64,000 nt of DNA from Collinsella vaginalis. Its GTDB lineage: Bacteria > Actinomycetota > Coriobacteriia > Coriobacteriales > Coriobacteriaceae. The stretch lies in NCBI RefSeq assembly GCF_900176655.1, contig NZ_LT838844.1:162080-226079 (forward strand). The letters are read 5' to 3'. The translations under genes were made by a program, and so were the position numbers. Below are positions 24,605 through 33,795 of this stretch, one piece after another. The stretch's first letter is position 1. Every line of letters starts with the position of its first letter. The notes beneath the pieces are model-generated. The model was not told where the DNA came from and did not search any database. It worked only from the letters and a program-made list of their open reading frames with translations.

Positions 24605-26095
24605 ATGGCCCGCTACATCATCAGTATCGACCAGTCCACACAGGGCACCAAGGCGCTGCTCGTGGACGATGCTGGCCGCCTGGTCAACCGTGCGGACCGT
24701 TCGCATCGGCAGCTCGTGAACGAGGTGGGATGGGTGAGCCACGACCCGCGCGAGATCATGGAGAACGTGCTGGCGGTGGCCCGTGCGGTGGTTGAGGAGG
24801 CGGGGGTCGCGCCGGCGAGCGTCGCGGGCATTGGGATCTCGAACCAACGCGAGACCACCGTGGCCTGGGACGCGGAGACGGGCGAGCCAGTGTGCGACGC
24901 CGTGGTCTGGCAGTGCGCTCGTGCACAGGATGTCTGCGAGCGCGTGGCGTTGATACCGGGTGCCGCCGAGCTGGTGCGCGAGCGGACGGGCCTGGTGCTC
25001 TCGCCGTACTATCCAGCCGCCAAGATGGCGTGGATCCTGGAGAATGTTCCCACTGCCCGCGCGGCGGCCTCGCGCGGGACGCTTCGCTTCGGCACTGTGG
25101 ACGCCTGGTTGACCTGGTGTCTGACCGGTGGTGCAGCCTTCCGCTGCGATTACTCGAACGCCAGCCGCACCCAGCTCTTCAGCCTGCGCGATCTTGCGTG
25201 GGACGCCGAGGCCTGCGCGCCCTTCGGCATCGACCCTGCCTGGTTGCCCGAGGTCACCGATTCTGATGCGGACTTCGGCAGCACCGATCTCGCCGGCTTC
25301 CTGCCCGCGCCCGTCCCCATCCACGGGGTGCTTGGCGACTCGCATGCGGCCCTCTTCGCTCAGGGCTGCTTCGAGCGGGGTATGGCCAAGGCGACGCTCG
25401 GCACGGGGTCATCGGTGATGATGAACGTGGGCAAGGCCTACGTCTCCAGCGGGCACGGGCTCTCGAGCTCGCTCGCCTGGCGCTTGGAGGGCTGCACCGA
25501 ATATGTGCTCGAGGGCAATGTGACCTACGCCGGGGCGGTCAAGACCTGGCTCCGCGACGACCTGGGTCTCGTCGCAGGCCCCGAGGAGGTCACCGAGCTC
25601 GCCCTCGCGGCGAACCCTGAGAGCCGCGTCTACCTGGTGCCGGCGTTCACCGGCCTCGGGGCCCCGTACTGGGAGGCCGATGCTCAGGCGGCCGTGTTCG
25701 GCATGACGCGGGCCACCGGGCGCGCGGAGCTTGCGCGGGCGGCCGAGGAGGCAATCGCCTTCCAGGTGTTCGATATCATCGATGCGATGCGCGAAGACAG
25801 CGGAACGGCTCTCTCCGAGCTGCGCGTCGATGGCGGCCCCACGCGCGACGCCCTCCTGATGCAGTTCCTCAGCGACCTGATTGAAGCGCCGGTGCGCATC
25901 GCGCGCAACGATGAGATGAGCGGTCTGGGGGCCGCGTGGGTTTGCGGGATCGCGTTAGGTCTGTTCGGTCGCGAGGTGGTCGATGGCTGTGGGATACGCG
26001 GTGTGGCACGGCCAGCGATGCCGGCTGCAGAGCGCGCCGAGCGCATTGCCGGCTGGCGCCATGCGGTCGAGGCGGCGATCGCGTACGCGGGGTAG
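24605..26095 (+). CDS. FGGY-family sugar kinase (candidate apulose kinase; glycerol-kinase-like)
   Basis: Kinase of 496 residues with the complete FGGY architecture. The N-terminal ATP/sugar motif is YIISIDQSTQGTKALLVDD, with ISNQRETTVAWD and the acidic catalytic region FGTVDAWLTWCLTGG. The C-terminal FGGY signature region is RVYLVPAFTGLGAPYWEADAQAAVFGMTRAT with LRVDGGPTRDALLMQFLSDL. Overall it resembles glycerol and ribulose/xylulose kinases. ATG 24605 follows CGGAGG; the frame before it is not coding. As last gene of the isomerase-transketolase operon it should phosphorylate the ketose made by the isomerase (apulose if the pathway is apiose). A strong hairpin follows the stop. Confidence 0.83.
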   Translation: MARYIISIDQSTQGTKALLVDDAGRLVNRADRSHRQLVNEVGWVSHDPREIMENVLAVARAVVEEAGVAPASVAGIGISNQRETTVAWDAETGEPVCDAVVWQCARAQDVCERVALIPGAAELVRERTGLVLSPYYPAAKMAWILENVPTARAAASRGTLRFGTVDAWLTWCLTGGAAFRCDYSNASRTQLFSLRDLAWDAEACAPFGIDPAWLPEVTDSDADFGSTDLAGFLPAPVPIHGVLGDSHAALFAQGCFERGMAKATLGTGSSVMMNVGKAYVSSGHGLSSSLAWRLEGCTEYVLEGNVTYAGAVKTWLRDDLGLVAGPEEVTELALAANPESRVYLVPAFTGLGAPYWEADAQAAVFGMTRATGRAELARAAEEAIAFQVFDIIDAMREDSGTALSELRVDGGPTRDALLMQFLSDLIEAPVRIARNDEMSGLGAAWVCGIALGLFGREVVDGCGIRGVARPAMPAAERAERIAGWRHAVEAAIAYAG

Positions 26096-26131
26096 GGCGT
26101 CGTCCCGCGGGTTGGCCCGCGGAACGACGCC
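26096..26131 (+). terminator. GC-rich hairpin after kinase gene
   Basis: GGCGTCGT-C-CCGCGGG pairs with CCCGCGG-A-ACGACGCC around a TTGG loop (one mismatch), directly after the stop codon. No T-run follows, so it may be a terminator or an mRNA 3' protecting structure. Confidence 0.55.
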
Positions 26132-26490
26132 AACTAGAGCGTGGCCCGCGGGTTGCTCGTAGCGCCACCGCCAACATGCTCTTTCCCCTGGCCGACCGCC
26201 GCAGTTTTGCATTTCTTGGAGCTATGAATAGTCCGTCGGGACGCCTCCATCTACGCGCTACAAACACGCAGGCAGACGGCGTGCATTTTTCGGATTACCG
26301 GGGCGACATGTTCACAGCTCGAGGTCCGAGGCCCGAAATCTATGCATACCTCAAGAAAACGCAATAGAAGGCGGAGCGCTCTTCGGCGGTCATCGTGCGC
26401 GTGCGGAGCGTAGCGCGTGATGCTAGCCTCGCTTGCCGCGACGGGTGTGGTAGCGCGCGCGGAGCGTAGGGGGTTGCATCCCATCCGTGC
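26132..26490. other. intergenic, no gene supported
   Basis: No credible coding frame. An approximate direct repeat GCGCGTGCGGAGCGTAG / GCGCGCGGAGCGTAGGG lies near 26398 and 26453. Lower GC than surrounding genes. Confidence 0.4.
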
Positions 26491-26566
26491 TTCGCAAAGA
26501 AAACTAAAATTTGCAAAAGAATCTAAAACTTGCAAAGAAAACTAAAACTTGCAAAACTAACTAAAG
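26491..26566 (+). repeat. four tandem 19-bp repeats before AAA ATPase gene
   Basis: Four head-to-tail copies of a 19-base unit of the form TTGCAAAGAAAACTAAAAC at 26491, 26510, 26529 and 26548; the fourth is diverged. They are strongly AT-rich in a GC-rich chromosome and end 30 bases before the ATPase start codon. Nineteen is not a multiple of three, so copy-number change would alter promoter/leader spacing rather than a protein repeat. Confidence 0.8.
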
Positions 26567-26595
26567 AGGCGCGCGAAGGGACCGAGGAGGCACAC

Positions 26596-27699
26596 ATGGT
26601 CGAGCTACGAAATCCATTCACGCCAACGTTTGGCATCGTCCCACCCTTCATGGCGGGACGCAGCCACCTCATCGACGACATCCTTCGTGCTCTCGACAGC
26701 GGACCCGGAGACCCAAATCTCTCCACCATGTTCATCGGCGCACGTGGAACGGGAAAGACCGCATTGCTCTCGTATCTTGCCACCGAAGCGCTCGGGCACG
26801 GTTGGATTGCGGTGAGTGTTGCTGCTACGCCGGGCATGTTGGAAGACATCTACGAGCAGACGTGCGAGGTGGCGGCCGAATATGTGGATCGCGAGGACCT
26901 CCCGCGCATTAAGGGTATGAGCCTCGGCAGGATTCTCAGCGTCGAATGGGAGTCGCCCCGACCTGACGAGGGAAATTGGCGCACGCGCATGACAAGGCTA
27001 CTCAAGGCGCTGGAGGCATACGAAATAGGCGTGCTGTTCACGGTCGACGAAGTCTCCGCCTCGTCGGATGAGATGATCGCATTCGCATCGACATATCAGA
27101 TGCTCGTGCGTGAGGGGAGACGCGTCGGCTTGCTGATGGCAGGCCTACCTCATCAGGTTTCAGGGTTGCTCAGAAACGAGTCGGTCTCATTTCTCAGACG
27201 CTCGGTTCAGCACAGCCTAGGCAACATCCCAGATCAGGAGATTGCTTTCGCGCTGCAGCGGACAGTGGAGGGCGGCGGACGCCATGTCGACGACGATGCG
27301 CTGAATATAATGGTGAGCGCTGTCGGAGGTTTTCCATACATGATGCAGCTTGTCGGCTTTCGCGCTTGGGGGATAGAACCGGACAGCCCGTCTATCACCC
27401 CACGTGCGGCTCAACAAGGGGTCGAGCTTGCCCGCGGCGATATGGAGCAGCGCGTCTTCGCTCCAACATATTACGAGCTGTCCGAGGGGGACCTGCGTTA
27501 TCTTCGGGCGATGCTGAAGGATGAAGGCGTCAGCCGCACATCCGATATCGCGCGCCGCATGGGCGTGACGAGTAATTATGCCTCGCAGTACCGGCTTCGT
27601 CTCGTGGAGCAGGGAGTGGTGGGGGAACGGGGCCGTGGTAAGGTAGCCATCGAGCTTCCGTATTTCAAAGAATACCTGAAGAAGCGATTGAACGACTAG
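26596..27699 (+). CDS. AAA-type ATP-binding protein with C-terminal winged helix
   Basis: Protein of 367 residues of the STAND/archaeal-ATPase-like P-loop type. Walker A is FIGARGTGKTALL (about residues 45-57) and Walker B GVLFTVDEVSA. A sensor-like VGLLMAGLPHQVS follows, then a helical lid and a C-terminal winged helix-turn-helix (DIARRMGVTSNYASQYRLRLVEQGVV). ATG 26596 has GAGGAGG upstream. Such stand-alone ATPases are common but poorly understood in actinobacteria and have been suggested to act in regulation, defence or mobile-element control. Composition is less GC-rich than the neighbours, and it sits between a sugar operon and a glycosidase without obvious partnership, suggesting insertion. 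The tandem repeat in front is notable. Confidence 0.7.
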   Translation: MVELRNPFTPTFGIVPPFMAGRSHLIDDILRALDSGPGDPNLSTMFIGARGTGKTALLSYLATEALGHGWIAVSVAATPGMLEDIYEQTCEVAAEYVDREDLPRIKGMSLGRILSVEWESPRPDEGNWRTRMTRLLKALEAYEIGVLFTVDEVSASSDEMIAFASTYQMLVREGRRVGLLMAGLPHQVSGLLRNESVSFLRRSVQHSLGNIPDQEIAFALQRTVEGGGRHVDDDALNIMVSAVGGFPYMMQLVGFRAWGIEPDSPSITPRAAQQGVELARGDMEQRVFAPTYYELSEGDLRYLRAMLKDEGVSRTSDIARRMGVTSNYASQYRLRLVEQGVVGERGRGKVAIELPYFKEYLKKRLND

Positions 27700-27848
27700 G
27701 TGAGCCCCGCTCGCTCATCAGTGTGCGGAAATCAAAGGTCTCAAAAGGTCTCAGCTGCTGCAGCGTGCCATGGGCTGCCAGCGGAAAGATGTGTCGAATC
27801 GCCCTCCACCGCTTGAGCGCGACCCCCGGGGTGCCCCATACTAATTGA

Positions 27849-29333
<1,485 letters not shown>

Positions 29334-29383
29334 GTTGCGGGGCAGTGTGCTGCTGCCCTCGTCCTTTTCGATAGGGAGTACGG

Positions 29384-29415
29384 CGCCCCTCAGCCTCAGG
29401 CACGAGGGGCGTTTT
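29384..29415 (+). terminator. terminator after GH1 gene
   Basis: CGCCCCTC/GAGGGGCG stem with a 12-base loop followed by TTTT. Confidence 0.9.
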
Positions 29416-29505
29416 GCTTGAAAGCCCATGTATGCATAATTTTAAATTTAATTGACTATTTTAGTCTGTGCATCATGAAACCAGGACCGAACGGCGACAG
29501 GGGTC

Positions 29506-29720
29506 TAGTAGAAAATGTCAGATCTGAGTCAATTCAGGGGTGCTTCGCGATGTTTTCCCACCGACTCGACGTCCGCGACGGGAGGAGCACTTTTAAAATG
29601 CCAGGATAATTGATCGAGCTTGGCCATAGAGGGCGGCTTGCAAGATTGTTCTCTGTCCGGAGGGCGCTTTACGGGCAGTGCATACCGGCCCCCCGGACTC
29701 AGATCTGACATTTTCTACTA
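29506..29720. mobile_element. miniature inverted-repeat element, copy 2
   Basis: A 215-bp element with 25-bp perfect terminal inverted repeats starting TAGTAGAAAATGTCAGATCT and continuing GAGTC; TA at both ends. The ends match the element at 14101-14304, but the interior is largely different; only short words such as GCTTTACGGG are shared. No open frame of note; a transposase must be supplied in trans. Confidence 0.78.
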
Positions 29721-29983
29721 TTACGATCCTCATAGTAAAATCAATGAAATAAAATATTGAAAATATAAACTAAAAAATAAAATATTTAAGTATATCTAAC
29801 CATGAGTCCTTAAAAGAGATTACTTTTAAGTAAACCAGGCGCGCCAATGCCGGAGCGCTTGATTACCAGGACAGGATTTACGGAGCTCTGGAGCGGCCAA
29901 CATTGAAGCTGGCAGAGTACGCCATGCCAAATGAAACCCAGGTACCTGCCAAGATCCAGGAGCGGGCTCTTCCATACGAAGAA
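29721..29983. other. AT-rich intergenic patch
   Basis: The first 100 bases (29721-29820) are almost pure A/T, next to the miniature element. No gene seen. Confidence 0.5.
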
Positions 29984-30013
29984 GGCCCTCTCCGCCATCT
30001 GACGGAGAGGGCC
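29984..30013 (-). terminator. terminator of MBL-fold hydrolase gene
   Basis: Perfect 11-bp stem GGCCCTCTCCG/CGGAGAGGGCC; read on the minus strand it is followed by TTCTTC. It lies 94 bases beyond the hydrolase stop. Confidence 0.8.
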
Positions 30014-30106
30014 CGTGTTGAACTCATCCGGGCAGGCACCAATGAGGGGCTGACGCCAGCGATATGGGAATGTAACGAGCTTCGACCAGAACTGAACCGA
30101 TCGCAG

Positions 30107-30934
30107 CTACCGAATCTTCTCCTCGATGTACATGATGTTGCCCTCGCCGCCATCGATGCGGGCGCGAGAGACCGGGTCGACGGCCTTGGCCATCAGCGTT
30201 TTCATGCCGGCGAACTCCGCCGGGAACGCATCATCCTCACATGCCATGATGAGTGAGCAGAGCTCGATGTTGGTGCTGAGAATACTCTTGGGCGACTCGC
30301 AGGTTCCGTGCTGCCGCAGGACCCGATCCCATAGCCCCTCGTGTTGCTTGAAGGCAAGCAGACTCTCGCGATATTCCGTGACGGTCGATGCCTCCTCAAA
30401 CACGATGAGCGTCCCGACGCCGCAGGCATCGCCAAACAGGGCGACGCGCTCCTCGAGCACCACGGGAACCATCATGCCTTGCGTATGCCCAGGAACATGA
30501 AAGAGGCAGACGGTTAGATCGCCGAGATTGAACGTTTGGCGATCTTCGAGTGGGAGGAAATCGCTTCGTGTTGGGACGAACGCGTCATCCGATATGTCTG
30601 CTATGAGTTCTGCCGAGGTGGTGGAGAGCATAGCACGGCGAAATTCGATGGTGGTATGCCGCACATTGAGTTCAAGATCAGCAGGATGCATATACGCGGT
30701 GTCAAATTCGGCCGCGCCTGCAGCATGGTCAACATGGCCGTGGGTGATGACCACGTCATACGGTTTGCCTTGCAGTAGCGATTCCACATAGGAGCGCAGG
30801 CCTCTAAATCCGTATCCCGTGTCTACGAGCAAGGCACGTTTATCGCCCACAACCAGATAAGTGCATACGTCGCTTCCGTCTGAGAGGCGCATTATTCGAT
30901 CGGTGATGGGTGTTGATGCATATGCGATGGTCAT
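30107..30934 (-). CDS. metallo-beta-lactamase-fold hydrolase
   Basis: Protein of 275 residues with the complete MBL metal-binding pattern: THGHVDHAAG (HxHxDH), HVPGHTQG and FGDACG. It is glyoxalase II-like in length and layout; the substrate is probably a small thioester, lactone or phosphodiester. ATG 30934 is chosen over a longer frame because AGGAAAGG precedes it. It follows the beta-glucoside EIIBC gene in the same direction (123-base gap containing a GAACGT-type palindrome at about 31024-31041, which may be a promoter/operator). Possibly a downstream member of the bglG-EIIBC unit. A lactonase or deacylase role in glycoside use is speculation. Confidence 0.8.
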   Translation of the reverse strand: MTIAYASTPITDRIMRLSDGSDVCTYLVVGDKRALLVDTGYGFRGLRSYVESLLQGKPYDVVITHGHVDHAAGAAEFDTAYMHPADLELNVRHTTIEFRRAMLSTTSAELIADISDDAFVPTRSDFLPLEDRQTFNLGDLTVCLFHVPGHTQGMMVPVVLEERVALFGDACGVGTLIVFEEASTVTEYRESLLAFKQHEGLWDRVLRQHGTCESPKSILSTNIELCSLIMACEDDAFPAEFAGMKTLMAKAVDPVSRARIDGGEGNIMYIEEKIR

Positions 30935-31057
30935 AAGGTTCCTTTCCTGGGGCGCCCGATGTCGTCCATTTTGCAAGGGCCGCACTTGTTGTCAGATTTA
31001 GTGAACCGTGCTGTCTCACTGCAGCGAACGTATATAACGTTCTTTTTGTTGTAAAAA

Positions 31058-32485
31058 TCAGGGGCGCTCACCCACCGGGCCATGTTCAATCTCATCCTTG
31101 GTGAACCCGAAGAACCAGGTCACGATGAATCCGGCGACAAACCCGGCGGCGGCAGCGATGCACGCGTTGACCAGGTTGGCCGTGCCGCCCCCCACGTAGA
31201 TCAAAATATTCAGGACGTTTGCAGCTCCGCCAGGGATATAGCAGGTGAGGCCGAGCGCTCCGCCTACAAGCCCGGCAACCGCGGCGCCCAGGATGCTGCA
31301 GACGATAAGGCGACGATAGCGGAACATCATACCGTAGATGAAGGGCTCGCCCACGCCGCCGATCCACTGCGCGACAATGTATCCGAGAGTCATCTCCTTC
31401 TCGTGCGGGTCTTTCAGCTTAAGCACCGTGGCGAGTTGTACACCATATGCAGCCCAGAGGCCAATTGTTGTATTGGCGAGCACAAAGTTGTCGTAGCCCA
31501 CCGCAGCGAAATTTGCGATGGCGATCATGATGATCGCAACATGCATTCCGGTGATCACAAGAGGTAGCCAGACTGCCGCAAGGAGCGCAGCGCCGATCAC
31601 CGTCACGATGCCGCCTTCTGAACCAAGGAAGCCGAATACGACGGAGAGTCCTGTGCCTGCCCAGTATCCGAGGGGCCCGAGGAGGCAGAGGGCGAGCGGC
31701 ACCGCGATGGCCATCGTGAGGAACGGCGTGAAGACCGTCGACAGCGCATCAGGCATGATCTTCTTCAGTCCACCCTCAATGAAACGCATAGTGAAGACGG
31801 ACAGGAGAATCGGGATGGCCGTCTGCGCATATAAGCCCGGCGTGGCGGGAATGCCGTAGACCGAGAACGAGGCCCCTTCGGTCGCCATGGAGACAAAGGA
31901 GGGCTCGATCATGATCCCGCCCATGAAGGCTCCGAGGATGGGCGTCACGCCGAGGCACTTCGCAGCATTGAATCCAAGGTAGATAGGCAGGAAATAGAAA
32001 GCAGCGTTGTACAGCATGTTCATGAGCACAACGAGATCGCTCTCGTCGCTCATGAGGTTCAGCATGGTTGGGCCAACGACGACCCCGATCGTCTTGAACA
32101 GGCCGGCGCACATGAGCAGGGGGATCAAGGGGGTCATGGATCCGGAAAGGTAGTTCAGGATGTTGTTTCCGATGACCGCCGGCGTGAGCTTTCGCCTCTC
32201 GCCATCAAGATTCTCATCGATGGCGTCTTGCTTGGCAAAGCCGCCGAGGGTGCACAGCTCGTCGTACACCTTCAGGACGTTCTGCCCGATGATGACCTGC
32301 AGCTGCCCGCCGCTTTCCTGAACGCCGATCACCCCGTTGATTGTCTTGACGCGGTTAAGGTCAACCACGGACCGGTCTTTCAGGTTGAAGCGAAGCCGGG
32401 TCATGCAGTGGGTTACGAAGGTGACGTTGGCGCTTCCACCCACGGCATTGAGCACGTCGGACGCGATCTGCTTGTTGTTCGCCAC
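31058..32485 (-). CDS. PTS beta-glucoside EIIBC permease (1)
   Basis: Fused EIIB-EIIC sugar permease of 475 residues. The EIIB domain (about 1-90) has the phospho-cysteine C27 in THCMTRLRF. The EIIC domain (about 105-465) has around ten membrane segments and the GITEP-like loop WIGGVGEPFIYG. Family: glucose/beta-glucoside PTS (BglF/AscF type) without the EIIA domain, which must come from another protein. GTG 32485 follows AAAAGGAG. It is cotranscribed with the BglG antiterminator gene just upstream; a GCTGCCTG/CAGGCAGC hairpin lies between them. It is paralogous to the EIIBC at 35488-36915. Confidence 0.93.
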   Translation of the reverse strand: MANNKQIASDVLNAVGGSANVTFVTHCMTRLRFNLKDRSVVDLNRVKTINGVIGVQESGGQLQVIIGQNVLKVYDELCTLGGFAKQDAIDENLDGERRKLTPAVIGNNILNYLSGSMTPLIPLLMCAGLFKTIGVVVGPTMLNLMSDESDLVVLMNMLYNAAFYFLPIYLGFNAAKCLGVTPILGAFMGGIMIEPSFVSMATEGASFSVYGIPATPGLYAQTAIPILLSVFTMRFIEGGLKKIMPDALSTVFTPFLTMAIAVPLALCLLGPLGYWAGTGLSVVFGFLGSEGGIVTVIGAALLAAVWLPLVITGMHVAIIMIAIANFAAVGYDNFVLANTTIGLWAAYGVQLATVLKLKDPHEKEMTLGYIVAQWIGGVGEPFIYGMMFRYRRLIVCSILGAAVAGLVGGALGLTCYIPGGAANVLNILIYVGGGTANLVNACIAAAAGFVAGFIVTWFFGFTKDEIEHGPVGERP

Positions 32486-32600
32486 GACTACTCCTTTTCT
32501 CGATTTGCTGCCTGGAGATAGCAGGCAGCCTACGGATATGCCTATGCCCTGGACGACGTGCGCGCGGTGCCGCCCCCGGATAGCTGCTGGCCTACATGGC

Positions 32601-33440
32601 TCACGTGGTTGTGGATGCTGAGCACATGCGGTTGATATGGAGGATCAGGTAGAGCCTCTCCTCCTCAGTGAGGTCCTGTCCGTATGCCTCTTCAATGAGC
32701 GCGGCGATGCCGTCGACGCATTGGGCGGCGAGCGGGTTATCTGTAGAAGCTGAGCGGTACAGCTCCAAGTTGGCGCTCTCAAGGTGCTCGCCCGATGCCA
32801 CCCGGCGCAGAAGATACTGCATGTGCGTTGCGAACCGGGCGAATCCGAAGCCGTCGCGGTCAACGGAGCTCTCCGTGACTCGCTCGATAATTCTGACGGC
32901 CTGATCGATCATGTTCTCATCGTTGACGGCGCCTTCAGTCCGGGCGGCACCGGCGCTGGCGTATGCTCCGTTGATGATGCACATGGCGATCCCCGCCATC
33001 TCGCTGGTAGGAAGGGCGATGCCGAGCTGCGTCTTGATCCGCTTCAAAGCAAAATCGGCGATCTTGCATTCGACCGGGTAGTTCTGCTGAAGGTCGTAGG
33101 CGAGCGGGGCCTGTACGTAGAGGCCCTTTTTCGACCGCACGATGGCGAACGCGACGTGATCGGCCAAGGCGATATCAAGGTTGGGGCTGAGCTCGTAGGG
33201 AAGCAGGCTGCGGGCTGCATCCGCCACGGAGGCGGCGAGCTCGAGGCAGTCCTCGGGGAGATCGCGTATAAGCTCGACATAGCGGGGATCGATGTCGTAG
33301 AAGGTTCGATCGACGAGATCGAGATCGAGCTCGCTCCCCACGGGCACCGCGCTGATGCCGCAGCCGAGGGCGACGACCTGGTTGCCGCCTCCATCAATGC
33401 AGAGCACCGCGTTGTTGTTGATACGCTTGATCACGTTCAT
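32601..33440 (-). CDS. BglG/LicT-family transcription antiterminator
   Basis: RNA-binding antiterminator of 279 residues. The CAT domain (about 1-55, MNVIKRINNNAVLCID) binds a ribonucleic antiterminator. Two PTS regulation domains follow (about 65-170 and 175-279), with histidines in ALADHVAF, RFATHMQYLLRR and YLILHINR that are phosphorylated by the PTS. ATG 33440 is used; a longer frame starting at 33458 lies inside the terminator T-run. The leader upstream carries a matching RNA target with an overlapping terminator (33460-33544). It should switch on its own operon with EIIBC when the PTS sugar is present. Confidence 0.93.
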   Translation of the reverse strand: MNVIKRINNNAVLCIDGGGNQVVALGCGISAVPVGSELDLDLVDRTFYDIDPRYVELIRDLPEDCLELAASVADAARSLLPYELSPNLDIALADHVAFAIVRSKKGLYVQAPLAYDLQQNYPVECKIADFALKRIKTQLGIALPTSEMAGIAMCIINGAYASAGAARTEGAVNDENMIDQAVRIIERVTESSVDRDGFGFARFATHMQYLLRRVASGEHLESANLELYRSASTDNPLAAQCVDGIAALIEEAYGQDLTEEERLYLILHINRMCSASTTT

Positions 33441-33459
33441 GCGGGCTCCCCTCGGCAAG

Positions 33460-33544
33460 AAAAAACTCTCGGACAGACATACTACGGCCGATAATGGCGC
33501 GGCCGCGTTCAGTCTGCCTCGAGAGCTCAGCTCGAGTTACACCC
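33460..33544 (-). promoter_or_regulatory. BglG-type antiterminator (RAT) overlapping an intrinsic terminator
   Basis: Read on the minus strand, GTAACTCGAG...CTCGAGGCAGAC (33512-33540 region) resembles the LicT/BglG RAT (GTTACTGC...GCAGGCAAAAC). Its 3' part, CTCTCG-AG-GCAGAC (33512-33525), also pairs with GTCTGT-C-CGAGAG (33466-33478) and is followed by six T (33460-33465). The two folds are mutually exclusive, as in bgl/lic leaders. Confidence 0.75.
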
Positions 33545-33558
33545 TGAAGGTGGTTGGA

Positions 33559-33587
33559 ATCGTAGTCCAATCGAAAAACAGCGTCAA
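33559..33587 (-). promoter_or_regulatory. sigma70-type promoter of bglG-EIIBC operon
   Basis: On the minus strand TTGACG (33587-33582) and TACGAT (33564-33559) are separated by exactly 17 bases, just upstream of the antiterminator leader. Confidence 0.75.
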
Positions 33588-33687
33588 CAGATGCGGGGCA
33601 CCTACCGTTTACGGTGAATTTCAGGCCGTTTGAGGAGCAGGGTCGAATGCCGTGCTCGGCAACCTCCTAGGAATTTTTATTCCATCC

Positions 33688-33728
33688 GAACCGTACCGTA
33701 CGCAAATCAGTTTCGTACGGTACGGTTC
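33688..33728. repeat. long perfect hairpin between esterase and bglG genes
   Basis: Fifteen-bp perfect inverted repeat GAACCGTACCGTACG/CGTACGGTACGGTTC, with an inner AAA/TTT and a TCAG loop. It lies downstream of the hydrolase gene and upstream of the bglG promoter, both on the minus strand. No T-run, so either a T-less terminator or a protein-binding palindrome. Confidence 0.7.
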
Positions 33729-33795
33729 AGACGCAAACGGGGATCATGCTCTATGATGTGCGCACCAACCGCTGTGACCAGCGAAAACCCGCCGT

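Noticed and set aside
21206..26095. Sulfoquinovose transketolase (sulfo-TK) pathway
   Set aside because: Split transketolase plus isomerase also occurs there, but an FGGY kinase is not part of it and no sulfoquinovosidase or sulfonate transporter is present.
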